Shown piece after piece: positions 9,727-17,332 of a stretch of DNA of 64,000 nucleotides. The position numbers and the translations under genes are program-made. The stretch comes from Nocardia anocheti (GTDB taxonomy: Bacteria > Actinomycetota > Actinomycetes > Mycobacteriales > Mycobacteriaceae), in NCBI RefSeq assembly GCF_029675105.1, contig NZ_JAQQFV010000010.1, forward strand, positions 62,001-126,000, given 5' to 3'. Positions within the stretch are counted from its first letter, which is position 1; each line of letters opens with the position of its first letter. The notes beneath the pieces were generated by a model. The model ran no database searches, was not told where the DNA came from, and was given only the letters and a program-made list of their open reading frames with translations.

Positions 9727-11372
9727 CCCAGACGCGGCGGCCTCCCCGCGCGCAAGACTCGCGCGCAGTGCTGATCGGTGCCAGTACTTTTTCGGACTAT
9801 CCGGAGTTGCCGGCAGTTGCCAACAACCTGGCAGACCTGCAGAGCGCGCTCACAGTCGAGGGTGGAGCTTTCACTTCAGATAATTGTTCGGTCATCGTCG
9901 ATCCCAGGACGCCAGGAGACATCGGCCCAGTGATCCTGCGCGCTGCTGCGGAAGCCACGGATACCCTCTTGGTGTACTACGCCGGACACGGTCAGCCGGA
10001 CTCGAGCGGACGATTGCATCTCGCGTTGACTACGTCTCACCCAGATCAGGTTCAATGGAGCGCTCTACATATCGACGTACTGCTGACAGCGATACGTGAG
10101 TCTCCCGCGAGAGCACGCATCCTTATTCTGGACTGCTGCTATTCCGGCCGCGCACTGGCGGTCATGTCCGACGAATCTGCCGCGGTCGGAAACGCGATCC
10201 ACATCGCTGGGGCATATACGATCGCTTCCAGCGCGCCCAACGCCCCTTCGCTTGCCCCGCCAGGAGACCGTCACACGGCGTTTACCGCTGCTCTGTTGGA
10301 TACCGCCCGGTCGAACCGCGGCATCAGCCTCGACAAGCTCTTCACTACCGTCCAACGCAAACTCCGTAATACAGGCCACCCTGAACCGCATCGCAATTCC
10401 TCGGATAGTGCCGGACGCCTTGTCCTGTTCCCCCGGACAGACTCCGACCGAGAGTCCAGAGCAGCTCCATGGCAGACGACCGTCTCGCCGATCCCAGACT
10501 TGAGCTCCTCGGTTCAGCCGATCGGCTCTGTGGGTGACGTGCGTTCGATTCCCCGGTTCGGTGGCAGGATACACGCAACAGTCACCGGCGTAGACGCCAA
10601 AGGCATCGCCGTCGTGAGCAGTTCAGGACTGACGGGGATCATCTCTGGCAACGAGATCGACGCCGCAAAGCCCAGCGACCCCCGTGGTCGTATCGACCCC
10701 GGCGCCGTAGTCGTCGCTCGTTTCCTCAAACTCACCGACGACGAGACGTTCGCAGAACTGTCCCTACGCCGACACGAGTGTGAAGAGAAGTGGCCTGAAA
10801 TGATCGAGCGGCACCGGCGCCGCGACATCGTCAGAGGTCGTGTGCTCCATCACGGCGTCAACGGACTTCACCTTGCAGTGGAAGATCATGTGCGGGGTTT
10901 CGTTCCCTGGGTACACGCGCAACTGCACGATACGGATCCAACGCCGGCAGTAGGAACCGTTGTCGCAGCTCGAATTCGGAAGCTGGATCGGGGCTTGCAT
11001 CGTTTGCTCCTCAGCCGTCGACATGTGATCGATCTCGGGCCGGTTCGCCACGCCAGCTACGGTGACGAGCACGCCGACTACGCTGCCGAGGCAGCGCGGG
11101 CGGCGAGTTTGCTGCAGACAGCGTGCGGGCCCCACGTCAGGTTGCCGAGCATGCTCGGAAGCGGTCTCGGTTGCTTCGTGACGCTCGAAGACCTGTGCGA
11201 GTGGGTGCCGATGCTTTCTCGCAAGGAGCTCGGCTCCTTGGGTCGAGTGCTCTCTCGCGCAGGCGGCCCGGCCGCCAATTCCGTGAGCAGGATCGATCTC
11301 GAACAGATGCTGGTGCGATTGGAACGTGCTCGACGCAAGCTTGCACAACTGCCTGTTGTCGTGCGGGCCTGA
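9723..11372 (+). CDS. Caspase-like protease with two S1-type RNA-binding domains
   Basis: This is a 549-residue protein. Residues about 13-240 form a caspase/metacaspase (peptidase C14) domain, with strand AVLIGAS, catalytic His in YYAGHG (H89) and catalytic Cys in LDCCYSG (C139). A linker leads to two OB-fold S1-like modules, about 281-350 (starting GGRIHATVTGV, ending AELSLRR) and about 370-435 (starting IVRGRVLHHGVNG, ending LLLSRR). A C-terminal helical region (about 440-549) has a few cysteines. There is no signal peptide, so it should be cytoplasmic. Actinobacterial caspases in conflict systems carry extra domains that sense or recruit. S1 modules would suggest RNA or ribosome binding, by inference. 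The gene faces an EACC1-like gene 267 bases downstream. Third-position GC is lower than in core genes, consistent with transfer. Confidence 0.85.
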   Translation: MTQTRRPPRAQDSRAVLIGASTFSDYPELPAVANNLADLQSALTVEGGAFTSDNCSVIVDPRTPGDIGPVILRAAAEATDTLLVYYAGHGQPDSSGRLHLALTTSHPDQVQWSALHIDVLLTAIRESPARARILILDCCYSGRALAVMSDESAAVGNAIHIAGAYTIASSAPNAPSLAPPGDRHTAFTAALLDTARSNRGISLDKLFTTVQRKLRNTGHPEPHRNSSDSAGRLVLFPRTDSDRESRAAPWQTTVSPIPDLSSSVQPIGSVGDVRSIPRFGGRIHATVTGVDAKGIAVVSSSGLTGIISGNEIDAAKPSDPRGRIDPGAVVVARFLKLTDDETFAELSLRRHECEEKWPEMIERHRRRDIVRGRVLHHGVNGLHLAVEDHVRGFVPWVHAQLHDTDPTPAVGTVVAARIRKLDRGLHRLLLSRRHVIDLGPVRHASYGDEHADYAAEAARAASLLQTACGPHVRLPSMLGSGLGCFVTLEDLCEWVPMLSRKELGSLGRVLSRAGGPAANSVSRIDLEQMLVRLERARRKLAQLPVVVRA

Positions 11373-11639
11373 GCATTCTGCGAGGATCCGGATGAGGGCC
11401 GGTCTATGTCCTCGACCCCCACCCGAGCCCAGGGTGTTGCGTGGCACGGCCAGCTCGGACATTGTCCGACCCAGACGCACCAGGGTGAAGCTGTGCCGAC
11501 CACCTGGATCGACACACCGACCACCTGGGTCGGTAGAGAAAACCCTACCAGCGCAGGTGGGTACGGACCCGGCCATGGAATCGCCAATGATTCCTCGGAA
11601 CTCGGCGAGTCGGGAAAAGATCGCCCTTCGCAATGGCGT

Positions 11640-12011
11640 TCAGTCGGCAGACGCGGTGCCGCCTGGCTGTTCGGAGAGCTTGTTGATCTCCGTGACAAGT
11701 TCGATCGCATTTACGCGCTTGGCATCAACCTCGAGCTCAAGGCCGCGCGGGTTACGAAGGATGACCTTCACATCAGAGCGGCGATTGATCAGCCAGGTCG
11801 TCAGCGATGTTCCCAAGGCCCCAGCGAGCCCGCCTCCGACGATCTCCGCCACCTGGTAAATGTCGCCCATCTGACCATCACTGATCTCGGCTGAACGCAG
11901 CATCACGCGGCCACGAAGCGCGTCGTCACGCTTGAACCAGTCCACGAGACTCAGTAGGTCATCGACGTTGCCATCGGTGCGGATCGACAGTGTCTCCTGC
12001 AAGTTCGGCAT
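11640..12011 (-). CDS. EACC1-like protein (effector-associated constant component)
   Basis: This 123-residue protein has a short N-terminal strand, then L-L-S-L-V-D-W-F-K-R-D-D, then R-G-R-V (residues about 15-40), a conserved M-G-D-I-Y linker, a single hydrophobic glycine-rich helix (EIVGGGLAGALGTSLTTWL) and a final beta-alpha unit, SDVKVILRNP to VNAIELVTEI. This plan matches EACC1, a constant partner of variable effectors (caspases, trypsins, NTPases) in predicted actinobacterial conflict systems. The ATG at 12011 has AAGGAT seven bases upstream. It converges on the caspase-S1 gene rather than preceding it in an operon, so functional pairing is likely but inferred. Confidence 0.75.
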   Translation of the reverse strand: MPNLQETLSIRTDGNVDDLLSLVDWFKRDDALRGRVMLRSAEISDGQMGDIYQVAEIVGGGLAGALGTSLTTWLINRRSDVKVILRNPRGLELEVDAKRVNAIELVTEINKLSEQPGGTASAD

Positions 12012-12276
12012 ACGTTCATCCTTGAGCAACGGAGCCGCGAGGGCAATATCTCGGTCCTTGTTGCCAGCTCTCCGAGCGGCTGAGCACTTCCCTGGCTGCG
12101 GTGTCGGCGCACGCGATCCTCGTGACTGGCGATGCCGACGAGCGATGCACGGCATTGTGTGGATTGGCCCGCCGTGACCAAGGCGCTGTAATCGGACCAG
12201 CGCGCGTGCCCGCCAGCGGCCCGGGGCCAGTTGGGTCAGCACTGGTTTGCCGAGTATGCCGAGCTGGCGTGGTGGT

Positions 12277-12528
12277 CTACCGCGTCTCATCGCGGTCGGC
12301 CGATGGTGGTTCGTCGTCCGCAGGCTTCATCGCTGCGTCGATTGCGTAGATGTCCCAACGGTATTCCTTTCCGATTCGTATCGGCCTCGGCCGCCAGTGG
12401 GGCATGTGGGGATCGCGGGCCCAGCGACGCAGTACTTGTGCGTGGAGGTTGATGTGGGCCGCAGCAACTTTGGTGCTGACCCAGCGGCGAAGTGGTGGCC
12501 GCGGTGGGCGTGAGGGGTCAGCGGACAT
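12277..12528 (-). CDS. Small helix-turn-helix (excisionase-type) DNA-binding protein
   Basis: This 83-residue protein contains a winged HTH of the kind found in excisionases and MerR-like DNA binders. VSTKVAAAHINLHAQVLRRW (residues about 17-36) is the helix-turn-helix, and PIRIGKEYRW then DIYAIDAAM form the wing and following helix. It starts at ATG 12528 with no strong ribosome site, so the N-terminus is uncertain. It lies upstream of the EACC1-like gene on the same strand, 265 bases away. It may be a recombination directionality factor or a regulator of an older element. Confidence 0.6.
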   Translation of the reverse strand: MSADPSRPPRPPLRRWVSTKVAAAHINLHAQVLRRWARDPHMPHWRPRPIRIGKEYRWDIYAIDAAMKPADDEPPSADRDETR

Positions 12529-12590
12529 GGCCGACCACCCGAATGGCTCCGACGTGATATGTCTCGATCGGCAAACCGGAGCAACCCAGC

Positions 12591-12623
12591 GAAGGTAGGC
12601 ACCCCGACGGGGTGCCTACCTTC
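12591..12623. terminator. Strong palindromic hairpin
   Basis: A perfect 15-bp stem (12591-12605 with 12609-12623) has a 3-base loop. The arm begins GAAGGTAGGCACCCC. There is only a weak T run on either side, so it may be a bidirectional terminator at the end of an element module rather than a classical one. Confidence 0.6.
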
Positions 12624-12982
12624 GGCGTTTACGTGATTTCGCTGGGTCCGGTCGAGGCGACCGTCACCAAGCGTTGAGTGATGTCTGGGCCGCTAATTTG
12701 CCGTAGGGCGGGCGTTCGAGATCGGCAAGCCATGCGCAGCGCCGAAGGCGGTTCCGTGTGCGTACTGTGCGCGGCGGTGTTTGGAATTTGCATCGGGCAC
12801 CTTGTATCTGCCCTTAGCAAAGACTCTTCCGCTTCCAGGAAACCTGAAAGCTGCGCGATTCGCCATTGAGATCCGTGCCCCTCGATATTCGGATGTACGG
12901 CAGATCGACAAACGATCGCCCGGCGGCACTGTGAAGCTTCCCCAAATGTGGCTGAATGCGTGACCCGATTCAGTCCCGCATC
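12624..12982. other. No supported gene
   Basis: This is the stretch between the hairpin and the IS remnant. It has several short open frames on both strands with lower GC at third positions, but no recognised domain or ribosome site. It is probably debris of the island. Confidence 0.45.
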
Positions 12983-13963
12983 TGAGGTTCCCCCGCTTCC
13001 TCGGAGGGCTCCGACTGTGGTCCGATAGGACCGGAAGGAGTCATTCGTGGCAGCACCGAAGAAGTACCCGGACGAGTTGAAGGCGCGGGCCGTGCGGCTG
13101 TATCGGGAGTCGGACCCGAAGCCGACGATCCGGAAGCTGGCCACCCAGCTAGGAGTGCATCACGAGGCGCTGCGGCTGTGGATCCGCCAGGCCGAGACCG
13201 ATGCCGGCGAACGAGACGCCAAGCCGACGACCGACATGCTGGCCGAGAACCGGGCCCTGAAGAAGCGGGTCGCGGAACTGGAGCGAGTGAACGCCGTATT
13301 GCGTGATGCGAGTGCGTATTTCGCCTCGGAGCTCGGCCAGACCCGGCGGTGATCGTGGCGTTCGTCAGCGAGCATCCGCAGCACCCGGTCGAGCTCGTAC
13401 TACGGGTTCTGGGCATCGCGTCCTCGACCTATTACGGCTGGTTGCGGCAGGCGCGGGAGCCGTCGCAACGGCGGCTGGCCGACCAGGAGTTGCTGGCCGA
13501 GATCGTCGACATCCATACCAGCTCGGGCGGAACCTACGGGTCACCGCGGATCCATGCGATGCTGCGCCGGCGGGGGATCTCGGTCGGCCGCAAACGAGTC
13601 GAGCGCCTGATGCGGGGCGCCGGTTTGCAGGGCGCGTTCCTGCGCAAGAAATGGCGGCTGGGCTCGACCCGGCAGGATCGGCGTGCCACTCCCGCCCCGG
13701 ACCTGGTCAACCGCGACTTCACCGCCGGTGAGCCGGACCGATTGTGGGTTGCCGATGCCACCCGCATCGTCTGTGGTGAGGGCGTGTTCTGGTTGGCCGC
13801 GGTCCGCGACGCGTTCTCGAACCGGATCGTGGGCTGGAAGTGTTCGGACCGGTGCGACACCGAACTGGTCCTCGGTGCTCTCGAGTACGCGGTCTGGACC
13901 CGCGATGTCCGGGACGGGCAGCTGGTTCATCATTGCGATCGCGGGTCGACCTACACGGCGATC
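12983..13963 (+). mobile_element. IS3-family element, 3' truncated
   Basis: The left end begins TGAGGTTCCCCCGCTTCC, like the left end of the neighbouring element. It carries an intact orfA and the first two thirds of orfB, then is cut by the insertion at 13964. The missing 3' part does not reappear beyond 15275, so the right half was deleted. Confidence 0.8.
13047..13352 (+). CDS. IS3-family transposase OrfA (HTH subunit)
   Basis: This 101-residue protein has HTH residues 10-60 (YPDELKARAVRLYRES, then IRKLATQLGVHHEALRLWIR) and a C-terminal leucine-zipper-like coiled coil (about 65-95: AENRALKKRVAELERVNAVL). It starts at GTG 13047 after CCGGAAGGAG. The stop overlaps the orfB start (GTGA), the usual place for frameshifting or coupling in this family. 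It is intact by itself but belongs to a truncated element. Confidence 0.85.
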   Translation: MAAPKKYPDELKARAVRLYRESDPKPTIRKLATQLGVHHEALRLWIRQAETDAGERDAKPTTDMLAENRALKKRVAELERVNAVLRDASAYFASELGQTRR

Positions 13964-13966
13964 TGA
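13349..13966 (+). pseudogene. IS3-family transposase OrfB, truncated
   Basis: 205 residues of the rve integrase protein remain. The N-terminal HTH_21 region (GGTYGSPRIHAMLRRRG) is present, with the first catalytic Asp in VADATRI and the second in HHCDRGSTYTAI. The frame then runs straight into the left inverted repeat of the next element, which supplies the stop. The catalytic Glu and the last third are missing, so it cannot be active. Confidence 0.88.
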
Positions 13967-14030
13967 GGTTCCCCTGAAGTAGTGGACATCCGAGATAGCG
14001 GGACCATCGGTCCCTGAAAGGATGTTCATC

Positions 14031-14360
14031 ATGCCTCGTCCGCGTCGATCGTATTCACCCGAGTACCGGGTCGAAGCCGCGCACCGAGTCATCGACTCCG
14101 GGCGGCCGGTCCGCGACATCGCCCGCGAACTCGATGTCCACGAGAACCTGCTCCACAAATGGGTGCGTGAAGAACGCCGCCGCATGAGCGCAGCGGGTCA
14201 GGACGCAGCACATGGCCCGAATAGTGTTGTTGGGCAGGAGCTTTCCTCTGACGAGAAGGCCGAGTTGGTGCGGTTGCGGGCCAAGGTCGCCGAGCGGGCC
14301 AAGGACATCGCGTTCCTGGAAAAAGCGTCGGCGTACTTTGCGGCAAAGCATCCAAAGTGA
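14031..14360 (+). CDS. IS3-family transposase OrfA
   Basis: This 109-residue HTH protein has SYSPEYRVEAAHRVIDSG, then a VRDIARELDVHENLLHKWV recognition helix, then a zipper VRLRAKVAERAKDIAFLEKAS leading to the family-typical AYFAAKHPK. The ATG at 14031 is preferred over 14022 because AAAGGA sits eight bases before it. The last codons overlap orfB by four bases. Together they make the OrfAB transposase. Confidence 0.88.
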   Translation: MPRPRRSYSPEYRVEAAHRVIDSGRPVRDIARELDVHENLLHKWVREERRRMSAAGQDAAHGPNSVVGQELSSDEKAELVRLRAKVAERAKDIAFLEKASAYFAAKHPK

Positions 14361-15247
14361 GCAGGTTCGAGCTCATGGCCTCAGAGCGCGCCGACCACGA
14401 CGCGACCAGGATGGCGAAGCTACTCGGCGTGTCGACCTCGGGCTACTACCGACACCTGCAGGTCCGCGCAGCACCGCAGGCCACGCCGCGGGTCCAGCGC
14501 CGTCGCGACCTGGAGGTGAAGATCCTCGCCCACCATCGCGCATCGAAGGGCACCTACGGGTCGCCGCGGATCACCGCGGATCTGCGGCACGAAGGTGAAG
14601 CCGTCTCGGCCAACACCGTTGCCGCGATCATGGTCGACCTCGGGATCGAGGGGATCAGTCCACGCACGTTCAAGACCACCACGGTCGTCGATCCGGCCGC
14701 GGCGTTCCCGCCTGATCTGGTCGGGCGTCGCTTCGATCGCGGCCGACCGGACTTGGTCTGGTCCTCGGATATCACCTACCTGACCTGCGGTGAGGGTGAC
14801 ATGTTCCTCTGCGCGATCCGCGATGAACATTCCCGGCGAGTGTTGGGATGGCGCGTCGCTGATCACATGCGTTCCGAACTGGTCATCGGCGCGGTCGATG
14901 ACGCGGTCTTCGTGCGTGGTGGTCGGGTTCGGGGTGTGATCTTGCAGTCCGACCGAGGAACCCAGTACACCGCGTTGGCCACCGCTGCGGCCTGCGCCGG
15001 GCACGGGCTGCTGCGGTCGATGGGCGCGACCGGGATCTGCTGGGACAACGCCGGCGCGGAATCGCTGTGGTCGACCTTCAAACACGAATACTATTACCGG
15101 CACAGCTTCGCTACGAAGGTCGAACTGGTTGCCGCGGTTGACAATTGGATGCGGTTCTACAATCATCGGCGGCGTCACTCATCGATCGGGATGCGTTCAC
15201 CCATCGATTATGAGTTGTCCCTCAAGACGGCCGCGCAAGCAAGCTAA
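14357..15247 (+). CDS. IS3-family transposase OrfB (DDE integrase)
   Basis: This 296-residue protein has an HTH_21 segment at about 50-100 (KGTYGSPRITADLRHEG) and an rve catalytic core with all three acidic residues: WSSDITYL, QSDRGTQYT and NAGAESLWSTFKHE. The terminal FYNHRRRHSSIGMRSPIDYE completes the family pattern. It starts at GTG 14357, overlapping the orfA stop. No A6G slippery sequence is seen, so coupling by termination-reinitiation, or fusion by another slippage site, is possible. It appears full length and potentially active. Confidence 0.9.
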   Translation: MSRFELMASERADHDATRMAKLLGVSTSGYYRHLQVRAAPQATPRVQRRRDLEVKILAHHRASKGTYGSPRITADLRHEGEAVSANTVAAIMVDLGIEGISPRTFKTTTVVDPAAAFPPDLVGRRFDRGRPDLVWSSDITYLTCGEGDMFLCAIRDEHSRRVLGWRVADHMRSELVIGAVDDAVFVRGGRVRGVILQSDRGTQYTALATAAACAGHGLLRSMGATGICWDNAGAESLWSTFKHEYYYRHSFATKVELVAAVDNWMRFYNHRRRHSSIGMRSPIDYELSLKTAAQAS

Positions 15248-15414
15248 CCCCGTCCACTTTTGCAGGGGAACCCCAGCCCATCTCAGTCGACGCGGATGAT
15301 TAGCCTCCATATCCTGGACGAGCTGATAGCGCAGCTCACCTGCGAGATCACGTAGGGCCAGGAGCAACATCCCGCTTACCGGTTGGGTATGTATCGATAT
15401 CGCCAGACGTCAAG

Positions 15415-15972
15415 TCAGCCCGCCATCTGACGGCCTGCTCCGGTGATGTTGATTCGCCACCGCACCATCTCCACACTGCACCCGAACTCCCACGCCGCCT
15501 CGTCCAGGCTTTTGCGCCGCTTAACCAGCGCCCACGCAGCTTTGGCGGGTATAAGCAGGGCCCCGGCTAAGAAGTTGGCTTCATCCTCGTGATCGGCGTT
15601 CCATGTCCGGCATCCGCGGCCGTCGTGAATTGGGGCAGGAGGATGCAGGCGAAGTCCATGGCTCAGTTCGTGAGCGATATCGCTCGACTGCCGTCCTGGG
15701 GTGTGAGCCTCGTTGTGGACGATCACCCGCCGGGTTCCGCTGAAGAGCGTCAGCCCGGAGAAGCTCGATGCATCCTCGCCGTGCAGCACGCGGATGGCGT
15801 CGCCGATGCTTGGTTCGCGCGCCTCAAGGTCGCTGAGCGTGAAGACAGGGATATCCAAATGATCTGCGAGTCGACGGGGGTCGAGCCGCTGATACTCGGT
15901 CAGTCCAAGTTCTTTGCGGGTTTCGACCGCGAGCCGCTCTGCCTCAGCCTTGAAGCCCCTGTAGTACCCCAT
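15415..15972 (-). CDS. ImmA/IrrE-family zinc metallopeptidase
   Basis: This 185-residue protein carries the HExxH zinc motif (HELSH, residues 101-105) and the downstream acidic segment DHEDEANFLAGALLIP, which supplies the third ligand and is diagnostic of the ImmA/IrrE (DUF955) family. Such proteases cleave a partner XRE repressor to induce a mobile element, as ImmA does for ImmR in ICEBs1. The XRE gene lies directly upstream with a six-base gap, so the two form one operon. The C-terminus carries a helical SLDEAAWEFGCSVEMVRWR segment that looks HTH-like. The role as an induction switch is inferred from context. Confidence 0.88.
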   Translation of the reverse strand: MGYYRGFKAEAERLAVETRKELGLTEYQRLDPRRLADHLDIPVFTLSDLEAREPSIGDAIRVLHGEDASSFSGLTLFSGTRRVIVHNEAHTPGRQSSDIAHELSHGLRLHPPAPIHDGRGCRTWNADHEDEANFLAGALLIPAKAAWALVKRRKSLDEAAWEFGCSVEMVRWRINITGAGRQMAG

Positions 15973-15978
15973 CGCGCT

Positions 15979-16332
15979 TTATCCCTCCAGAACCTTGTAT
16001 GTTGCCCGCACCACTTGCTCCAGGGCCTCGGCGACCTCCGGTCTGAGACTTCTGTCGGCGCGTAAATATGTTGAGAACATGGCTAGCGGCTCGGCGTGAT
16101 CCGGCTTGCTGTGGACTCGCACGACGAAGTCATCGGCACTCAGCCCGGCCCAGTCGACCAGCGCGGCAAGGCTGTCAACATCCGGCCGTTTGCCCTGAGC
16201 GAGACGGGTCAAGGTGGACTGGCTGACCTTCGCCCGCTGGGCGACGTCCTTCCACATGAGGTTTCGGGCATCCCGCTCGGCATTGAGTGCTGCATAGAAC
16301 GCCCCTGCGTCGAATGATCCGCGATCAGACAT
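15979..16332 (-). CDS. XRE-family repressor of the ImmR type
   Basis: This 117-residue protein has an HTH in its first half (MWKDVAQRAKVSQSTLTRLA, then PDVDSLAALVDWAGL, residues about 26-66) and a short C-terminal helical tail. The ATG at 16332 has AAAGGAAATC upstream. It precedes the ImmA-like protease. Two near-identical palindromes (16359-16374 and 16411-16426) lie in the divergent promoter region and are the likely operators. By analogy it represses itself and the divergent genes starting at 16449, and is inactivated when the protease cuts it. Confidence 0.85.
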   Translation of the reverse strand: MSDRGSFDAGAFYAALNAERDARNLMWKDVAQRAKVSQSTLTRLAQGKRPDVDSLAALVDWAGLSADDFVVRVHSKPDHAEPLAMFSTYLRADRSLRPEVAEALEQVVRATYKVLEG

Positions 16333-16358
16333 GATTTCCTTTCGACATGTGACGTCTG

Positions 16359-16374
16359 GTTGCACTTCTGCAAC
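16359..16374. promoter_or_regulatory. Putative operator 1 of the XRE regulator
   Basis: Perfect inverted repeat GTTGCA-CTTC-TGCAAC in the 116-base divergent region, close to the regulator's own start. Confidence 0.65.
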
Positions 16375-16410
16375 CGGCCTGCTATCGTCCAGTTTGACTG
16401 TAGACGTTCG

Positions 16411-16426
16411 GTTGCAGAGGTGCAAT
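16411..16426. promoter_or_regulatory. Putative operator 2 of the XRE regulator
   Basis: GTTGCA-GAGG-TGCAAT has the same arms and spacing as operator 1, with centres 52 bases apart (about five helical turns). It sits just before the 16449 gene, with a TTGACT element (-35 like) at about 16394. Confidence 0.6.
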
Positions 16427-16448
16427 CGAACTGGCATCGAGGAGCGTC

Positions 16449-16727
16449 GTGAACGTCTTGATGATCGGCTACGACCTGAATCGACCAGGCCAGAAGTACG
16501 AAGAGCTGATCGAGTACCTGAAGTCCCAGGGCACCTGGTGGCACCAGTTGGACTCGACCTGGCTGGTGAAAACGCCCTTAACTGCGGTGGAGATGCGCAA
16601 CGCGGTGAAGGCACGCGTCGATGCGAACGACGAGGTACTGGTCGTCAACGTGACCGGCGACATGTGGGCAACGTTCGGAATGTCAGACAAGGGTAACGCC
16701 TGGTTACAGAAGCACATGGACGGCTGA
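16449..16727 (+). CDS. SinR-family (Cas2-fold) small protein
   Basis: This 92-residue protein opens with a beta strand, NVLMIGYDLNRPGQ, followed by KYEELIEYLKSQGTWWHQLDSTWLV, and ends in DEVLVVNVTGDMW. This is the pattern of proteins annotated as SinR family, which share the ferredoxin-like fold of Cas2 and VapD. The GTG at 16449 has GAGGAG five bases upstream. It is the first gene rightward of the XRE/ImmA promoter region and probably under its control. No CRISPR repeats or cas1 are nearby, so it is not part of an adaptation module. The biochemical role is unknown. RNA or DNA cleavage would be a guess from the fold. Confidence 0.75.
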   Translation: MNVLMIGYDLNRPGQKYEELIEYLKSQGTWWHQLDSTWLVKTPLTAVEMRNAVKARVDANDEVLVVNVTGDMWATFGMSDKGNAWLQKHMDG

Positions 16728-16766
16728 CAATGCCGGTCAAGTGGACTGTTCCAAACGAAAGGGCGA

Positions 16767-17054
16767 ATCATCAGCACCAACAGGCTCCACACTCGCAACG
16801 GCCGCCCACTCCAGGTTGACTGCCTCAAGATTTACTCGCGGTCAGGCAAGTACGTCGGTCGGATTGACCGCGGCAAGGTCTTCGATCCGCGTGGACGCTA
16901 CGCCGGAACGATTGTTGGTGACCGCGTTGTCTTTCGGGGTAGCGACAGCGCTGTCACCGGCAGTCCTTCGGCTTCCGCTTCGCGCGCGGGATGCGGTGCA
17001 CCCGATATCGGTGGTTCTGGGCTGTGGGGCGACGAACCAGCATTTCCTGACTGA
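16767..17054 (+). CDS. Probable 4-fold beta-flower protein, start codon unclear
   Basis: The frame encodes a run of short aromatic beta repeats: LKIYSRSGKYVGRIDRGKVF, then DPRGRYAGTIVGDRVVFRGSD. These resemble the small 4-fold beta-flower proteins found beside toxins and in mobile elements. The tail is Ser/Gly rich and ends PAFPD. No ATG, GTG or TTG begins this frame. The best ribosome site (GAAAGGG) is followed by two ATC codons at 16767-16772. The frame is also exactly in phase with the SinR-family gene, whose TGA is 39 bases upstream, so read-through or a lost start is possible. The coding character is good and the boundaries are poor. Confidence 0.45.
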   Translation: MISTNRLHTRNGRPLQVDCLKIYSRSGKYVGRIDRGKVFDPRGRYAGTIVGDRVVFRGSDSAVTGSPSASASRAGCGAPDIGGSGLWGDEPAFPD

Positions 17055-17103
17055 GTAGCACGAAAAGACCTCATGGTGCGTCGGATGCGAGAAGGAGGTG
17101 GAA

Positions 17104-17238
17104 ATGGCAAAGGGCAAGGTTACGAGTCCGAAAGCTGCGAAAGCAGCGTCGAAGGTACTCAAGGATGGCCGTACAGGCAAGGCGTCGAAGACGGCTGCTG
17201 CTTCGGCGTTGGCGCAGACGCCAAGTAAAAAGAAGTAG
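17104..17238 (+). CDS. Small basic conserved protein (KVTSPKAAKAASKVLKDGRT type)
   Basis: This 44-residue Lys/Ala-rich peptide has the order K-V-T-S-P-K-A, A-S-K-V-L-K-D-G-R-T, K-A-S-K-T-A-A-A-S-A-L, a pattern I recognise from small conserved bacterial proteins of unknown function. An excellent AGGAGGTG ribosome site lies four bases before the ATG, and an intrinsic terminator follows immediately. It is likely a genuine short gene. Nucleic-acid binding is plausible from its charge. Confidence 0.75.
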   Translation: MAKGKVTSPKAAKAASKVLKDGRTGKASKTAAASALAQTPSKKK

Positions 17239-17245
17239 GAGCGGC

Positions 17246-17275
17246 GGGGTCGGACATCAAGTCCGACCCCTTTCT
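17246..17275 (+). terminator. Intrinsic terminator
   Basis: The 10-bp stem GGGGTCGGAC/GTCCGACCCC with loop ATCAA is followed by TTTCT. It lies eight bases after the small basic protein gene. Confidence 0.9.
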
Positions 17276-17332
17276 GCGCGGCTGACTCACCGAACGACTC
17301 TCTGTCTGATGAATCGAATGATCGGAGATGAC

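Larger units (their letters stand above)
13964..15275 (+). mobile_element. Complete IS3-family insertion sequence (1312 bp)
   Basis: The imperfect 24-bp terminal inverted repeats are 13964-13987 and 15252-15275. Each outer end reads TGRGGTTCCCCTG and each inner end AGTGGAC. Between them are intact orfA and orfB in overlapping frames. It is inserted inside the orfB of the related element at 12983. No target duplication is visible because the right flank of the target is gone. Confidence 0.88.

Noticed and set aside
14340-14365. A6G-type slippery frameshift site between orfA and orfB of the complete IS
   Set aside because: Only CAAAG is present and no six-adenine run, so a classical slippery sequence was not called.
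16449-16727. Possible CRISPR adaptation module because of the Cas2-like fold
   Set aside because: No repeat-spacer array, cas1 or leader is nearby, and the protein matches the SinR-family branch rather than Cas2.
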